From CAVPCY01 sp963770765 (GTDB taxonomy: Bacteria; Actinomycetota; Coriobacteriia; Anaerosomatales; PHET01): 64,000 bases of DNA. The first letter of the stretch is position 1, and each line of letters opens with the position of its first letter. The stretch spans positions 1 to 64,000 of the forward strand of contig CAVYQS010000013.1 of NCBI GenBank assembly GCA_963770765.1, in the 5' to 3' direction. The notes beneath the pieces are model-generated. The model made no database searches and was not told where the DNA came from. It saw only the letters and a list, made by a program, of their open reading frames with translations. A program made the translations under genes and the position numbers. This document shows, piece after piece, positions 27,047-35,673 of this stretch.

Positions 27047-27052
27047 TATAAT
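27047..27052 (+). promoter_or_regulatory. Candidate -10 of the M23-like gene
   Basis: A perfect TATAAT with a preceding GCG lies 58 bp upstream of ATG 27110. No recognisable -35 is at 17 bp, so this may be an activated or extended promoter. Confidence 0.4.
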
Positions 27053-27109
27053 CGCCTGCGAAGGACGACTCCCGCGCGGGCGGAACGCCGTTTGCTCCGA
27101 CAGGACACC

Positions 27110-28078
27110 ATGCAGCCCGATCTCCACAACGATAGCGAACACGCGAGCGCGTCCGGGGTCGCGCCGGATTCGGCGCGCGACATGTCACATGCGATCGACG
27201 GCAGAAGAAACCGGGAAGCGCGCAGGCGGGCCGCTCGTCGGCGCAGCCGCATCGTCGGCGCGACCGTCGTCATCGTCGCTTTGGGTGCGCTTGCGGTGGG
27301 GTGGCAGTTCACCTCGGGCCAGCGCGCGTCCGGGTCGACCGTCGCGGAAGCCGTGTCCGCCGAAGACCGACCCGGCGCACCCGGCGGCGCGGTCGTTCGG
27401 GCCGCCAATCCCGCGCCCGCGCCCACGCCGTACTTCGCGAGCTACAAGAAGCTCAAGCTCCGTCTGCCCGTCGCCGTCGCCGACCTCACCGAAGTCGGGT
27501 TCCACCAGGCCTCGTACGCCTACGCGCGCCACCTGGACACGCACCTGTCGGAGGCCGACAACGGCGACGCCAAGAAGGCCCGCTCGACCAAGCGCGACCT
27601 CACCGCCCAGAGCAGTGCGGCCGATGCCGAGCTGGTCGGTGAGGCGCTCGTGATGTGGCGTTCGCGTCCCGGTAAGCCGGACTCGGCGGCAGACGTGGGC
27701 GCAGACCCCGGCAGCGACGTGTTCTCTCCGGTCGACGGCACCGTGGTGAAGGTCAAGGAGTTCGATCTCTACGGGAAGTACCCCGACTACGAGATCCACA
27801 TCCAGCCCGCGGGCTACCCGGGTCTCGACCTCGTCCTGATCCACGTCGACGACCTCAGCTGCGCTCCCGGCGACAGAGTCGCGGCGGGAGTCACCCGCAT
27901 CGCGGCAGTGCGCAAGCTCGACAAACGAGTGCGGCCTCAGCTCAGGTCCTACACCGATAACGGCGGGCACCACACGCACCTGCAGATCAACGACGCCACC
28001 CACCCCGAGTACAAGGGGCTCAAAGGCGCGATCACCGTGCCTGCGACCCCCGTCGCTCCGCAGCGGTCGGCGCAGTAG
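27110..28078 (+). CDS. Membrane-anchored degenerate M23 (LytM-like) protein
   Basis: A 322-residue protein with a single N-terminal membrane helix (IVGATVVIVALGALAVGWQF, about 50-70) after an Arg-rich cytoplasmic segment. The extracytoplasmic part contains an M23-like beta fold: GSDVFSPVDGTVVKVKEF, then LVLIHVDDL, then HHTHLQIND near the end. The first zinc motif H-x-x-x-D is absent (GADPGSD instead), while the final H-x-H is kept. It is therefore probably a non-catalytic scaffold or activator, as with EnvC-type LytM factors. ATG 27110 is preceded by GACAGGACACC; an internal ATG at 27182 is an alternative. Confidence 0.75.
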   Translation: MQPDLHNDSEHASASGVAPDSARDMSHAIDGRRNREARRRAARRRSRIVGATVVIVALGALAVGWQFTSGQRASGSTVAEAVSAEDRPGAPGGAVVRAANPAPAPTPYFASYKKLKLRLPVAVADLTEVGFHQASYAYARHLDTHLSEADNGDAKKARSTKRDLTAQSSAADAELVGEALVMWRSRPGKPDSAADVGADPGSDVFSPVDGTVVKVKEFDLYGKYPDYEIHIQPAGYPGLDLVLIHVDDLSCAPGDRVAAGVTRIAAVRKLDKRVRPQLRSYTDNGGHHTHLQINDATHPEYKGLKGAITVPATPVAPQRSAQ

Positions 28079-28105
28079 CTCCTCGCGCTGCGCGTCGGTA
28101 TCCGC

Positions 28106-28324
28106 CTACAGGGTGTCGCGTCCGGTCGGTCCTCGCTCGATGAAGCCGCGGAAGCGCCGGTCGAACTCGTAGCGCTCGAGCATGACCGAGCGGTCGCACC
28201 CTCGGCAGCGCAGCTTGATGTCGGCACCGATGCGCGTGACCTCCCACTCGTTGGCGCCGCACGGATGCGGCTTCTTGAGCTTCACGACGTCGCCGATGTG
28301 CACGGGTGTGATGGGAAGCGCCAT
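28106..28324 (-). CDS. DUF951 family small protein
   Basis: A 72-residue protein of unknown function. It matches the DUF951 pattern: HIGDVVKLKKPHPCGANEWEV, RIGADIKLRCRGCDRSVML and RYEFDRRF. Cys residues in PCGANEW and LRCRGC could hold a metal. In known members the fold is SH3-like with nucleic-acid binding suggested by the fold only. ATG 28324 is chosen because the conserved pattern starts seven residues later. It is divergent from the ACT-domain gene. Confidence 0.9.
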   Translation of the reverse strand: MALPITPVHIGDVVKLKKPHPCGANEWEVTRIGADIKLRCRGCDRSVMLERYEFDRRFRGFIERGPTGRDTL

Positions 28325-28438
28325 GCGTGAGTCCTTCTCGGCCAAGAAATGCCCGGTGGGTACCGTGCGGGTGCGGTATAAGGGAGTATAGCCGTCAGCA
28401 CGAGCGGCGCTGCCGATCACAGACGAAGGAGTCTTGCC

Positions 28439-28714
28439 ATGCGCACCCCCGCCATCCTCTCGGTTCTGGGCGAAGACCGCGTGGGCATCGTCGCCGCGGT
28501 CTCACGCGTGCTCGCCGAGTCGCACGCAAACATCGAAGACATCCGCCAAAGCATCATCGGCGGCATCTTCTCGATGACGATGCTCGTGACCGTCGACGAA
28601 GAGGCGTCGTCGTTCGAGGCGCTGCAGGAGCGCCTCAAGGCCATCTCCACGGATCTCGGCCTGCAGATCACCCTGCAGCGCGAGGACGTCTTCCGCTACA
28701 TGCACCGCATCTAG
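28439..28714 (+). CDS. ACT-domain protein (UPF0237)
   Basis: A 91-residue stand-alone ACT domain. It begins TPAILSVLGEDRVGIVAAVS, followed by HANIEDIRQSI and IFSMTMLVTVD, the typical beta-alpha-beta ligand-binding fold that senses amino acids. AAGGAG stands 10 bp before ATG 28439. It lies 57 bp upstream of the UPF0210 gene on the same strand; this pairing is common across bacteria, and the ACT protein is expected to regulate its neighbour. Confidence 0.93.
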   Translation: MRTPAILSVLGEDRVGIVAAVSRVLAESHANIEDIRQSIIGGIFSMTMLVTVDEEASSFEALQERLKAISTDLGLQITLQREDVFRYMHRI

Positions 28715-28771
28715 CGCCACCCCGGCCGCCCGCACGCCACCGCACCCGTCCCACCACCGAAAGGTCGCCTC

Positions 28772-30136
28772 GTGCACATCGATCCCGAGGAGATAGTCGA
28801 AACGCTGCTCATGGTTCAGCAGCAGAGCCTCGACATCCGCACCGTCACGCTTGGACTGTCGCTGCGCGGCTGCGCCCACGAGGACGTCTCGGTCGCCGCC
28901 GGGCGCGTCTACGACCGCGTCACCAGCGCCGCCGAGCGCCTCGTGCCGGTCGCACGCCAGCTCGAGGCCGAGTACGGCATCCCGATCGTGAACCGCCGCA
29001 TCTCCGTCACCCCCATCGCCGAGCTCGTCGCCGCGTGCTCGGCCGAGGACGCGACCCCGTTCGCGATGGCGCTCGACCGCGCGGCCCACGAGGTGGGCGT
29101 CGACTTCATCGGCGGGTTCTCGGCGCTCGTTCAGAAGGGCATCGGAGACGGCGACCGGCGCCTGATCGCTTCGATCCCCGACGCACTCGCGACCACCCAG
29201 CGCGTCTGCGCCTCGGTCAACGTCGCCACGACGCGTGCCGGCATCAACATGGACGCCGTCCTGCTGATGGCCGAGACGATACGCACCGCCGCCGAGAAGA
29301 CCGCCGATCGCGACTGCATCGGCTGCGCCAAGCTCGTGGTCTTCGCCAACATGGTCGAGGACAACCCCTTCATGGCGGGCGCGGTCCACGGCACCGGCGA
29401 ACCCGACGAGGTCATCAACGTGGGCATCTCCGGCCCGGGCGTCGTGCGCGCGGTGGTCGATTCGCTGCCCAAAGATGCCGACCTCACCGCCATCGCCGAG
29501 GCGATCAAGGGCACCGCGTTCAAGATCACGCGCGCGGGCGAGCTCGTCGCGCGCGAGGCCGCGAAACGCCTGGGCGTCCAGATGGGCATCGTGGACCTCT
29601 CGCTGGCTCCCACGCCCGCCGAGGGCGACTCGGTGGCCGAGATCATCGAGGCGATGGGTGTGGGCCGCTGCGGCGGACCCGGCACCACGGCCGCGCTCGC
29701 CCTGCTCAACGACGCGGTCAAGAAGGGCGGCGCGATGGGCACGTCGAGCACCGGGGGCCTGTCGGGCGCGTTCATCCCCGTCTCCGAGGACCAGGGCATG
29801 ATCCGGGCCGCGGAGTCCGGAGCGCTGTCGATCGAGAAGCTCGAGGCGATGACAGCGGTGTGCTCGGTGGGGCTCGACATGATCGCGATCCCGGGAGACA
29901 CCACCACCGAGACGATCGCCGGCATCATCGCCGATGAGTGCGCCATCGGTATGGTCAACTCGAAGACGACCGCCGTGCGCCTCATCCCGGCCATCGGCAA
30001 GCAGGTGGGCGACCGGGTCTCGTTCGGCGGGCTTCTCGGCGAGGCGCCGGTGATGGCCGTCAACCAGTGGGCGGGCACCGTCTTCGCGCGACGCGGCGGC
30101 CGGCTGCCTGCGCCGCTGCAGTCGCTGAAGAACTAG
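28772..30136 (+). CDS. UPF0210 (PFL family, DUF711) protein
   Basis: A 454-residue protein of the UPF0210 family, which is structurally related to pyruvate formate-lyase-like barrels but without established biochemical role. Conserved blocks include LDIRTVTLGLSLRGC, VNRRISVTPIAELVA, IGGFSALVQKG, DRDCIGCAKLVVFAN and GMGRCGGPGTTAAL-like VGRCGGPGTTAAL. GTG 28772 is preceded by AAAGG. It is probably co-transcribed with the ACT gene upstream. Confidence 0.95.
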   Translation: MHIDPEEIVETLLMVQQQSLDIRTVTLGLSLRGCAHEDVSVAAGRVYDRVTSAAERLVPVARQLEAEYGIPIVNRRISVTPIAELVAACSAEDATPFAMALDRAAHEVGVDFIGGFSALVQKGIGDGDRRLIASIPDALATTQRVCASVNVATTRAGINMDAVLLMAETIRTAAEKTADRDCIGCAKLVVFANMVEDNPFMAGAVHGTGEPDEVINVGISGPGVVRAVVDSLPKDADLTAIAEAIKGTAFKITRAGELVAREAAKRLGVQMGIVDLSLAPTPAEGDSVAEIIEAMGVGRCGGPGTTAALALLNDAVKKGGAMGTSSTGGLSGAFIPVSEDQGMIRAAESGALSIEKLEAMTAVCSVGLDMIAIPGDTTTETIAGIIADECAIGMVNSKTTAVRLIPAIGKQVGDRVSFGGLLGEAPVMAVNQWAGTVFARRGGRLPAPLQSLKN

Positions 30137-30164
30137 CCCGTACGCACGGGCGGCGGCGCCTGCG

Positions 30165-32955
30165 CTACTCGGAGACCGCGGTGTACGTGACGGTCGTGAT
30201 GTACGTGCCCGCCTCGAACGACCAGGGAACGACGAACAGGTAGTCGAACACGTACTCGTGGCTCCAGAGGTAGCCACTGCCCGTCGCCGCGTGCAAGACG
30301 ATGGGGGCCGTGGAGAACGGTTGCGTCGGCACGGTGACGAAGCCCCCCGTCGTGAAGCTCAAGGCGGAGGCCGGCAGCGTCTGCATCGGTGCACCGCTGT
30401 CGGTGTTGACGAAGTCCTGTGCGCTGCACAGCAGTTCGTAGTCGAAGCCGCCGACCCCACCGACCGCGACGGTCGTGGCGTCGGCCACCGCGTACGAATC
30501 GCCGGGATCGGTGCCACCCAGGTCCACGGCCGAGGGAGCCACCGATATCCAGAGGGCGGCGTTGGGCAACGTCTCGCTCGCGCTGTCGCTCAGAGCCGAC
30601 TCGTTACCCGCGACGTCGATGCGCGCTCACCTCGTAGACGTACGTCTCCCCCGGAGTGAGCCCCTCATCCACGTAGGTCGTGCCGGCCGAGGTGTCGATG
30701 AAGACGCCATCTCGGTAGACCGCGTAGTACGCCAGGCCCGAGACCGCATCGGTCGAAGGTTCCCACGTCACCTCGATCGCGGCCGTGCTCACCGCGCTGG
30801 CCGAGACGCCCGCAGGCACGGTGGGTGGCTGGGTGTCGACGCGCACCGTGGCGGACCTGGTGACCTCGACGTGCCCGGCCTCATCGGCCGAACGGTACTC
30901 GAGCGTGTTCGTGCCCTCGGTCGATACGCTGACCGGGCCGGTGTAGGTGGACCACGCCGCACCGTTGACGGCGTACTGGGTGTAGGCGACCACACCCGCA
31001 TCGACCGGAGTCAGCGTCACCAGCACCGGCGTCGTACTCCAACCCGGTGGCGCATCGTCGGTCGTGACCGGCGCGACGGTGTCGATGAGGAAGCGACCCA
31101 GGGACGTGGGCGCCGACCAGTTGTCGGCGTTGTCGACCGAGCGCAGGTTGAAGTACCACATCCCGTCGGCGAGCTCAGCCGTCGTGCTCGTGCTGAGCTC
31201 CACGCTCGTCGTGCTCGTGAAGCCCAAGACGGTGATGTCGTCCCAGTTCACGTACTCGTCCGTGCGGTTCACCGACCCGGTGAACCTGACGCGTACGGTG
31301 CCGCCAGCCGGCAGCGCGTACTCACGTTCCCGCCATCCCGTCGCGACGGATGCCCCTGCCCGGTTCTCGAGCTGCGTCCAGCTCGTCCCGTTGTTGGTGG
31401 AGTACTCGACGCGAGCGTAGTCGGCACCGCTGCTCAACGCCGAGATGTTGCTCGAGAAGCTCAGGGTCGCGCTCGTGAACCCGGCGAGATCGTAGTCGCG
31501 ATAGAAGTTCGCGGTACGCCTCGTGTTGTTGTTGTTGTCGTCCCAGATCTCTGCCGCGAAGGTGCCGTTGGTGCGCCCCGCGGCGTTGGTCAGCCTGACC
31601 CACGTCGTGCTGGAACGGGTCCAGTCGGCAGGCCACGTGTTGGTGGGGAAGGTCTGGCTGTCGACGGTCGTCGTGGTCGTCGTGGTGACGTTGGTGGTCA
31701 CCAACGGGTCCTCGACCGTGTCCGGAGTGGCGGGCGCGCCCCGGCTCCAGTCGTACGAGAAGCCGCGCACGCCAGAGCACACGTCGGTCGCACCTGCGGA
31801 GTCCACGGTCACCGCGTTGGCGCTCGACCACACTTCGGTGGAGTGCGACGGGCTCGTCAGCGCCGGATTGACGGGCGGCGTCGTATCTCGCACGAGGATC
31901 GACTGCTGTGCGGTCGCCATCGCACCGAGGTTGTCGGTGGCCGTCCAGGTGACCACGGTCGTCCCGAGCGGCAACACCGGGGGACGGTCGTGCGTGAAGC
32001 TCGTGACGGTTCCGTCGGGATCGGTGGCGGTGGCGTCACCGGTACCGGTGTAGCCCACGTAGCTGTTCTCCGCGTTTCCCTCCAAGACCCGGTCGACCAC
32101 GCTGATCTGTGGGGGGATGTTGGGCTGGGCGCCGCCGCGCACCTGCCACACATACCGCCCCAGCTGGCCCCCCGAGTTCAGCGAGTTCTGGATGAGTGAC
32201 GTGGCTGCCGGCGACGAGTCCAGCAGGGTGCTCGCGCTGCCCTGGGCCACGCCGGACCCCGGCAACTCGAACCCGGTACCGGTGAACCCCCATCCGGCGC
32301 GCGCCCTGAACGTCGATGCCGCCGTGGCGATGTCCCAGGCGACCTGGTCGTAGTTGAACATGAAGTCGAAGTTGCCCGCCCCGGTGTCTGACCGGTCCAC
32401 GATAACGAGCTGGAACGAGTTCGTGGGAGTCGAGCGGTTGCTGTACGAAGCCACACCGACCCAGTTGACGAAGAAGGCGTTGCGGCCGTTGACCTGAGGC
32501 ACGCCCCCCGCGGTCGTCCGGCTGTACGTCACTTGGCTGGCCGCGGTATTGCGCGTGTCCACATCGGCCCAGAACGGCGCCATGATATTCCTGTTGGTCG
32601 CCGCGAGCGTCGTGTTGGGGTTGTAGCCGGTGAATCCCGAGCCGAACGTGCAGTTGCCGTTCATGTTGATGTAGATCTGCGTGTAGTCGGTCCCGTTCCA
32701 ATTCATGGAGAACGGCAGGTTCACGACCAGGTTGCTCGTGTCGTCCCCGCGGGCGATGACGTTGGCGTCGTACCCCGCGGGGGTGAGGATCGCGTCGGGC
32801 CCGGCCGCGATCGCGACACCCGGGGTCATCAACGTCAGCACAAGAGCGAGGATCGCCGCTGCCGACAAGACGGGGACAGACCGACGCGCGGCCGTGCCGG
32901 TGCACGGGCCGCCTGCTCCTCTACCGACCTGCGCGGACTCGAACCGCGATCCCAT
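30165..32955 (-). CDS. Large secreted surface protein with nidogen-like, HYR-like and FnIII-like domains; frameshift near C-terminus
   Basis: About 929 residues after repair. Signal peptide residues about 25-52 (SAAAILALVLTLMTPGVAIA). Residues about 60-270 resemble a NIDO domain: INMNGNCTFGSGF, NIMAPFWADVDTR and FQLVIVDRS. Next comes an HYR-like repeat (PLGTTVVTWTATDNLGA). It is followed by a jelly-roll-like domain (YDLAGFTSATLSFSSNIS...ARVEYSTNNGTSW), an Ig-like domain and an FnIII domain (PAGVSASAVSTAAIEVTWEP). A one-base gain near 30627 shifts the frame inside VYEVSA; the other frame continues IDVAGNESALSDSASE to 30165 and adds about 155 residues ending AGTYITTVTYTAVSE. As written the protein loses that last domain. 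An adhesion role is inferred. Confidence 0.8.
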
Positions 32956-33178
32956 CGTCCTCCGGTTGCGACATGCGCTGTGGTCCGTCGCGCCACAGGC
33001 GACTCAAATGATACCCCGAAGCTCGGGTTCGGTTCCCGCTCCACATGCACACCACCGCGAATGTGAGTATCGCGGCATCCAATCGATAAAGCGGCTCCCT
33101 GCGCATGCCGATACTCCATGAAGGACGGAGCGCTACACGAGTCTCTCCGGCTAACGACCCCGATGGAAGGGATGATCG

Positions 33179-33620
33179 ATGAAAAGGACAGCACTGATCG
33201 CAGCACTGGCCATGGTCATGATGCTGGGCGCCGTCGCAAGCGCTCACGCCGCGACCGCGACCGGCACCACCGTCATAACGGCATCAGTCAATTCGAAGTT
33301 GGTTCTCACCGTTCCGGCCGACCACAGTTTCGGTCACCTTCGATCCGGACGCGGCCAATCCCGCCCCGTACGTGAGCACCGTGAACGTCCGCTCGAACGT
33401 CCCGTTCACACTGGGTCGCACGGACACCAACGGGTTCCCCGCCGGTATGCTGAGCGTGCCGCTCGCGATCGGCATGGATGGCACCACGAGCCAGGCGAAG
33501 GCCCCGAGTTCGGGCGGCCGCGACTATGGCCAGACCTTCACGCTGGATCTGACTCCCGGCGGCGACTGGGGGGATGCGGGCAGCTACACCGCTTCCTACC
33601 TCTACACCGCGACGTACTAG
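33179..33620 (+). pseudogene. Small secreted beta-rich (WxL/coat-like) protein, frameshifted
   Basis: After repair, 146 residues. A clear signal peptide starts at ATG 33179 (RTALIAALAMVMMLGAVASAHA), with GAAGGGATG upstream. A one-base gain near 33320 shifts the frame after LVLTVPAD; the other frame continues SVTFDPDAANPAPYVSTVNV and ends GGDWGDAGSYTASYLYTATY at 33620. The fold looks like the beta-sandwich domains of WxL or spore-coat-U-like surface proteins, and it resembles the C-terminal domain of the neighbouring large surface protein. It diverges from that gene across 223 bp and is followed by a strong hairpin. Pseudogene or sequence error cannot be told apart here. Confidence 0.65.
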
Positions 33621-33657
33621 GCACCGCAGCACAGATCACACTCGGTATCGAAGCAAG

Positions 33658-33688
33658 AGAAGGGCCCCGGCACCGCCGGGGCCCTTCT
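33658..33688. terminator. Strong 13-bp GC hairpin, probable bidirectional terminator
   Basis: AGAAGGGCCCCGG pairs perfectly with CCGGGGCCCTTCT around the 5-nt loop CACCG. It lies 38 bp after the small secreted protein gene and 57 bp after the convergent DUF916-like gene. No T tract is present on either strand, but stem strength and position fit a shared terminator. Confidence 0.65.
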
Positions 33689-33744
33689 GCATGGTGTCTC
33701 AGTCCGATTCGCTCTCCGGCGACTACGCGTGGCCCCGTGGAGCC

Positions 33745-34761
33745 TCAGCCATCCTGGGCAGGACCGCCGCCCGCATCGGCGTGCGGGGCGACAGCCGCGC
33801 GCTGTGCCGACCTGCGTCCACTCGCCCAGATCGCCGCGCCGAACAGCATGAGCAGTGCGGCCCCCACAACGTACGGAAGCCACACGGGGATGACCCACAC
33901 GGCCCGCTCTTCCTCGGTGGTCTTGATCAGGCCGTTGGCGCCGGTGGCCTGGCTGGGATACGAGACCACGAGCCGGTAGTTCGCGCGCCCGATCCTGGTC
34001 GCGCCGTCTTCGATCGCGCCGCTCTTCTGCAGGCTGGAGGTCGCGTAGAGCGCGGTGTCGCTGGTGATCTCGGTGGCCGACACCTCCGCGCCCGACGAGT
34101 CGAGTTCCACCATGCGCACGTCGACCCTCTGGTCCACATTGCCCTCGTTGTTGACCGTGAAGCTGTAGGGAACCGCCGTGCCCAGTACGTAGCCGGGAAT
34201 CGTGAACGGCGCGACTTCCACCTTCTCGATGATCTCGCCATCCACCCGCGCCTTCACCCGCGTACCCAACCGGCCGAAGATGCGCGCCTGCTGGTCGCCA
34301 CTGGTCGGATCGGGATCGAACATCTCGAAGAAGAGCATGATGTTGTGGTCGCCGGGAACCGCGCCCTGGGGTATCCCCACCCTGAAGGCGACCCGCGCCT
34401 TGTCGCCGGGCTCCATGTCGATGTAGGGGATGTTGCCGATCGACTTCGCGTCCGGAGGCAGCGTGACGGTCATCCACGACGCCGGGCTCTGCAGAGGATT
34501 GGCGTCCACCGAGGGTGTGACGAAGGTGACGGTGCCGTCGTCTTCGACGACCTGGTCGGACGCGTAGACACGCACGGTGATGGGCTCGTCGCCTTCGTTG
34601 CTGACCCAGACCTCGCCCTCGCCGGCCTCCCCCTGGGCGGCGGTGAAGTCGAAGCTCGCGGCGGATACGCCGATCGAGCGCTCCGCGAAGGCCGAAGTGG
34701 GCGACACGAGGGACAACACACAGAGCGAAAGCAGGACCGCGAGACCGGGACCGCGCCGCAT
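33745..34761 (-). CDS. DUF916-like surface protein with C-terminal membrane anchor
   Basis: A 338-residue protein with signal peptide (LAVLLSLCVLSLVSPTSAFA) and two Ig-like segments. The first (about 30-170) resembles DUF916/WxL-associated domains: FDFTAAQGEAGEGEVWVSNE, then PPDAKSIGNIPYIDMEPGDK. The second (about 190-260) has FTVNNEGNVDQRVDVRMVEL. Residues about 285-310 form a membrane helix (VWLPYVVGAALLMLFGAAIW) with a short basic cytoplasmic tail. ATG 34761 overlaps the stop of the LytTR regulator gene (TGATG), so the two are coupled. It probably holds the WxL-like neighbours at the cell surface; that is inference from the family. Confidence 0.8.
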   Translation of the reverse strand: MRRGPGLAVLLSLCVLSLVSPTSAFAERSIGVSAASFDFTAAQGEAGEGEVWVSNEGDEPITVRVYASDQVVEDDGTVTFVTPSVDANPLQSPASWMTVTLPPDAKSIGNIPYIDMEPGDKARVAFRVGIPQGAVPGDHNIMLFFEMFDPDPTSGDQQARIFGRLGTRVKARVDGEIIEKVEVAPFTIPGYVLGTAVPYSFTVNNEGNVDQRVDVRMVELDSSGAEVSATEITSDTALYATSSLQKSGAIEDGATRIGRANYRLVVSYPSQATGANGLIKTTEEERAVWVIPVWLPYVVGAALLMLFGAAIWASGRRSAQRAAVAPHADAGGGPAQDG

Positions 34762-35510
34762 CAAATGCCCACCGCCTCGCGGAACTGGCGGACCTGGCGA
34801 CGCGCGACGGGAACGTGTGTCTCGTCACGGTCGGTGGCGACGACCACGTAGCTGCCGTCGACGCGGAGGATCTCTTTGACCTTGTTCAAGTTCACGAGGT
34901 AGCTCCTGTGTACGCGCGCGAACGATTCGCGGTTGAGCTTGGCTTCGAGATCGCCAAGCGTCAAGTCCACAAGATACTGGTTCTCGTAGGTGTGCGCGTA
35001 CGTCGACTTGTTTCGCGCGGACAGGTAGATGATGTCGTCGATGGTGAGCAGAACCGTCCGTCCGCCCTTGCGTACCGCGAGCTTGCGAAACTCGGCATCG
35101 CCGGCACTCGCCGGGTCGCCGTGCCTGCGCACCCGCGCGCGAGCGAGGCTCTCTACACGAGCGGCGAGCTCCATGACGTTGAACGGCTTGGTCACGTACT
35201 GCTGCACGCCTTGTTTGAAGGCGAGGATCTTGGCGAGGTCCTGGGTCTTCCCCGTGAGCATGATGACCGGGACATCGGCGGTGGCGGGGTTGCTGCGGAT
35301 GTCCATGAGCGTCATCCAGCCGTCGACGCGGGGCATGATGATATCGAGCACCACGACGTCGACGTGTTCCCTGCCGAGCAGGTCGATCCCCTCGGCGCCG
35401 TCTCCCGCCGAGAGTACCCGCATCCCGTCGGCCTCGAGGCCCATGCGGATCATGTCGGTGACGGCCTGATCGTCATCCATCACGAGGACCGAGATGTGCT
35501 CGTCAAGCAC
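34761..35510 (-). CDS. LytTR-type response regulator
   Basis: A 249-residue two-domain regulator. Residues 5-125 are a receiver: MDDDQAV (acidic pocket), the phosphoacceptor Asp in VVVLDIIMPRVDG at about residue 55, and Lys in YVTKPFN at about 107. The C-terminal LytTR domain (about 150-249) has IDDIIYLSARNKSTYAHTYE and FARVHRSYLVNLNKVKEI, the DNA-binding signature. No sensor kinase is adjacent. GTG 35510 is the start. Coupling to the DUF916-like gene suggests it controls surface protein expression. Confidence 0.93.
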   Translation of the reverse strand: MLDEHISVLVMDDDQAVTDMIRMGLEADGMRVLSAGDGAEGIDLLGREHVDVVVLDIIMPRVDGWMTLMDIRSNPATADVPVIMLTGKTQDLAKILAFKQGVQQYVTKPFNVMELAARVESLARARVRRHGDPASAGDAEFRKLAVRKGGRTVLLTIDDIIYLSARNKSTYAHTYENQYLVDLTLGDLEAKLNRESFARVHRSYLVNLNKVKEILRVDGSYVVVATDRDETHVPVARRQVRQFREAVGI

Positions 35511-35673
35511 CGTTCATACCCCCACCCGCACCGATTGGAAGTTGTTTCCTACCCCACAGACGGCCTCAGAAACCGTTCGTCCGTGGTACGGATTGTACCC
35601 CAAGCGACCAGCGGAACCTCGGTCGATGCGGAACGGCTGCCGCGAGACGGCGCCGCGCAAGCCGCTGGCGAGG

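Noticed and set aside
28327..32199. Two 500-residue plus-strand open frames over UPF0210 and the surface protein
   Set aside because: They are in alternate frames to strong family matches and have low-complexity Arg/Pro-rich sequence.
33000..33178. Possible c-di-GMP riboswitch before the small secreted protein (an AAAGC box is present)
   Set aside because: The flanking conserved blocks of the aptamer (GACGCAAAGC, paired stems) are absent.
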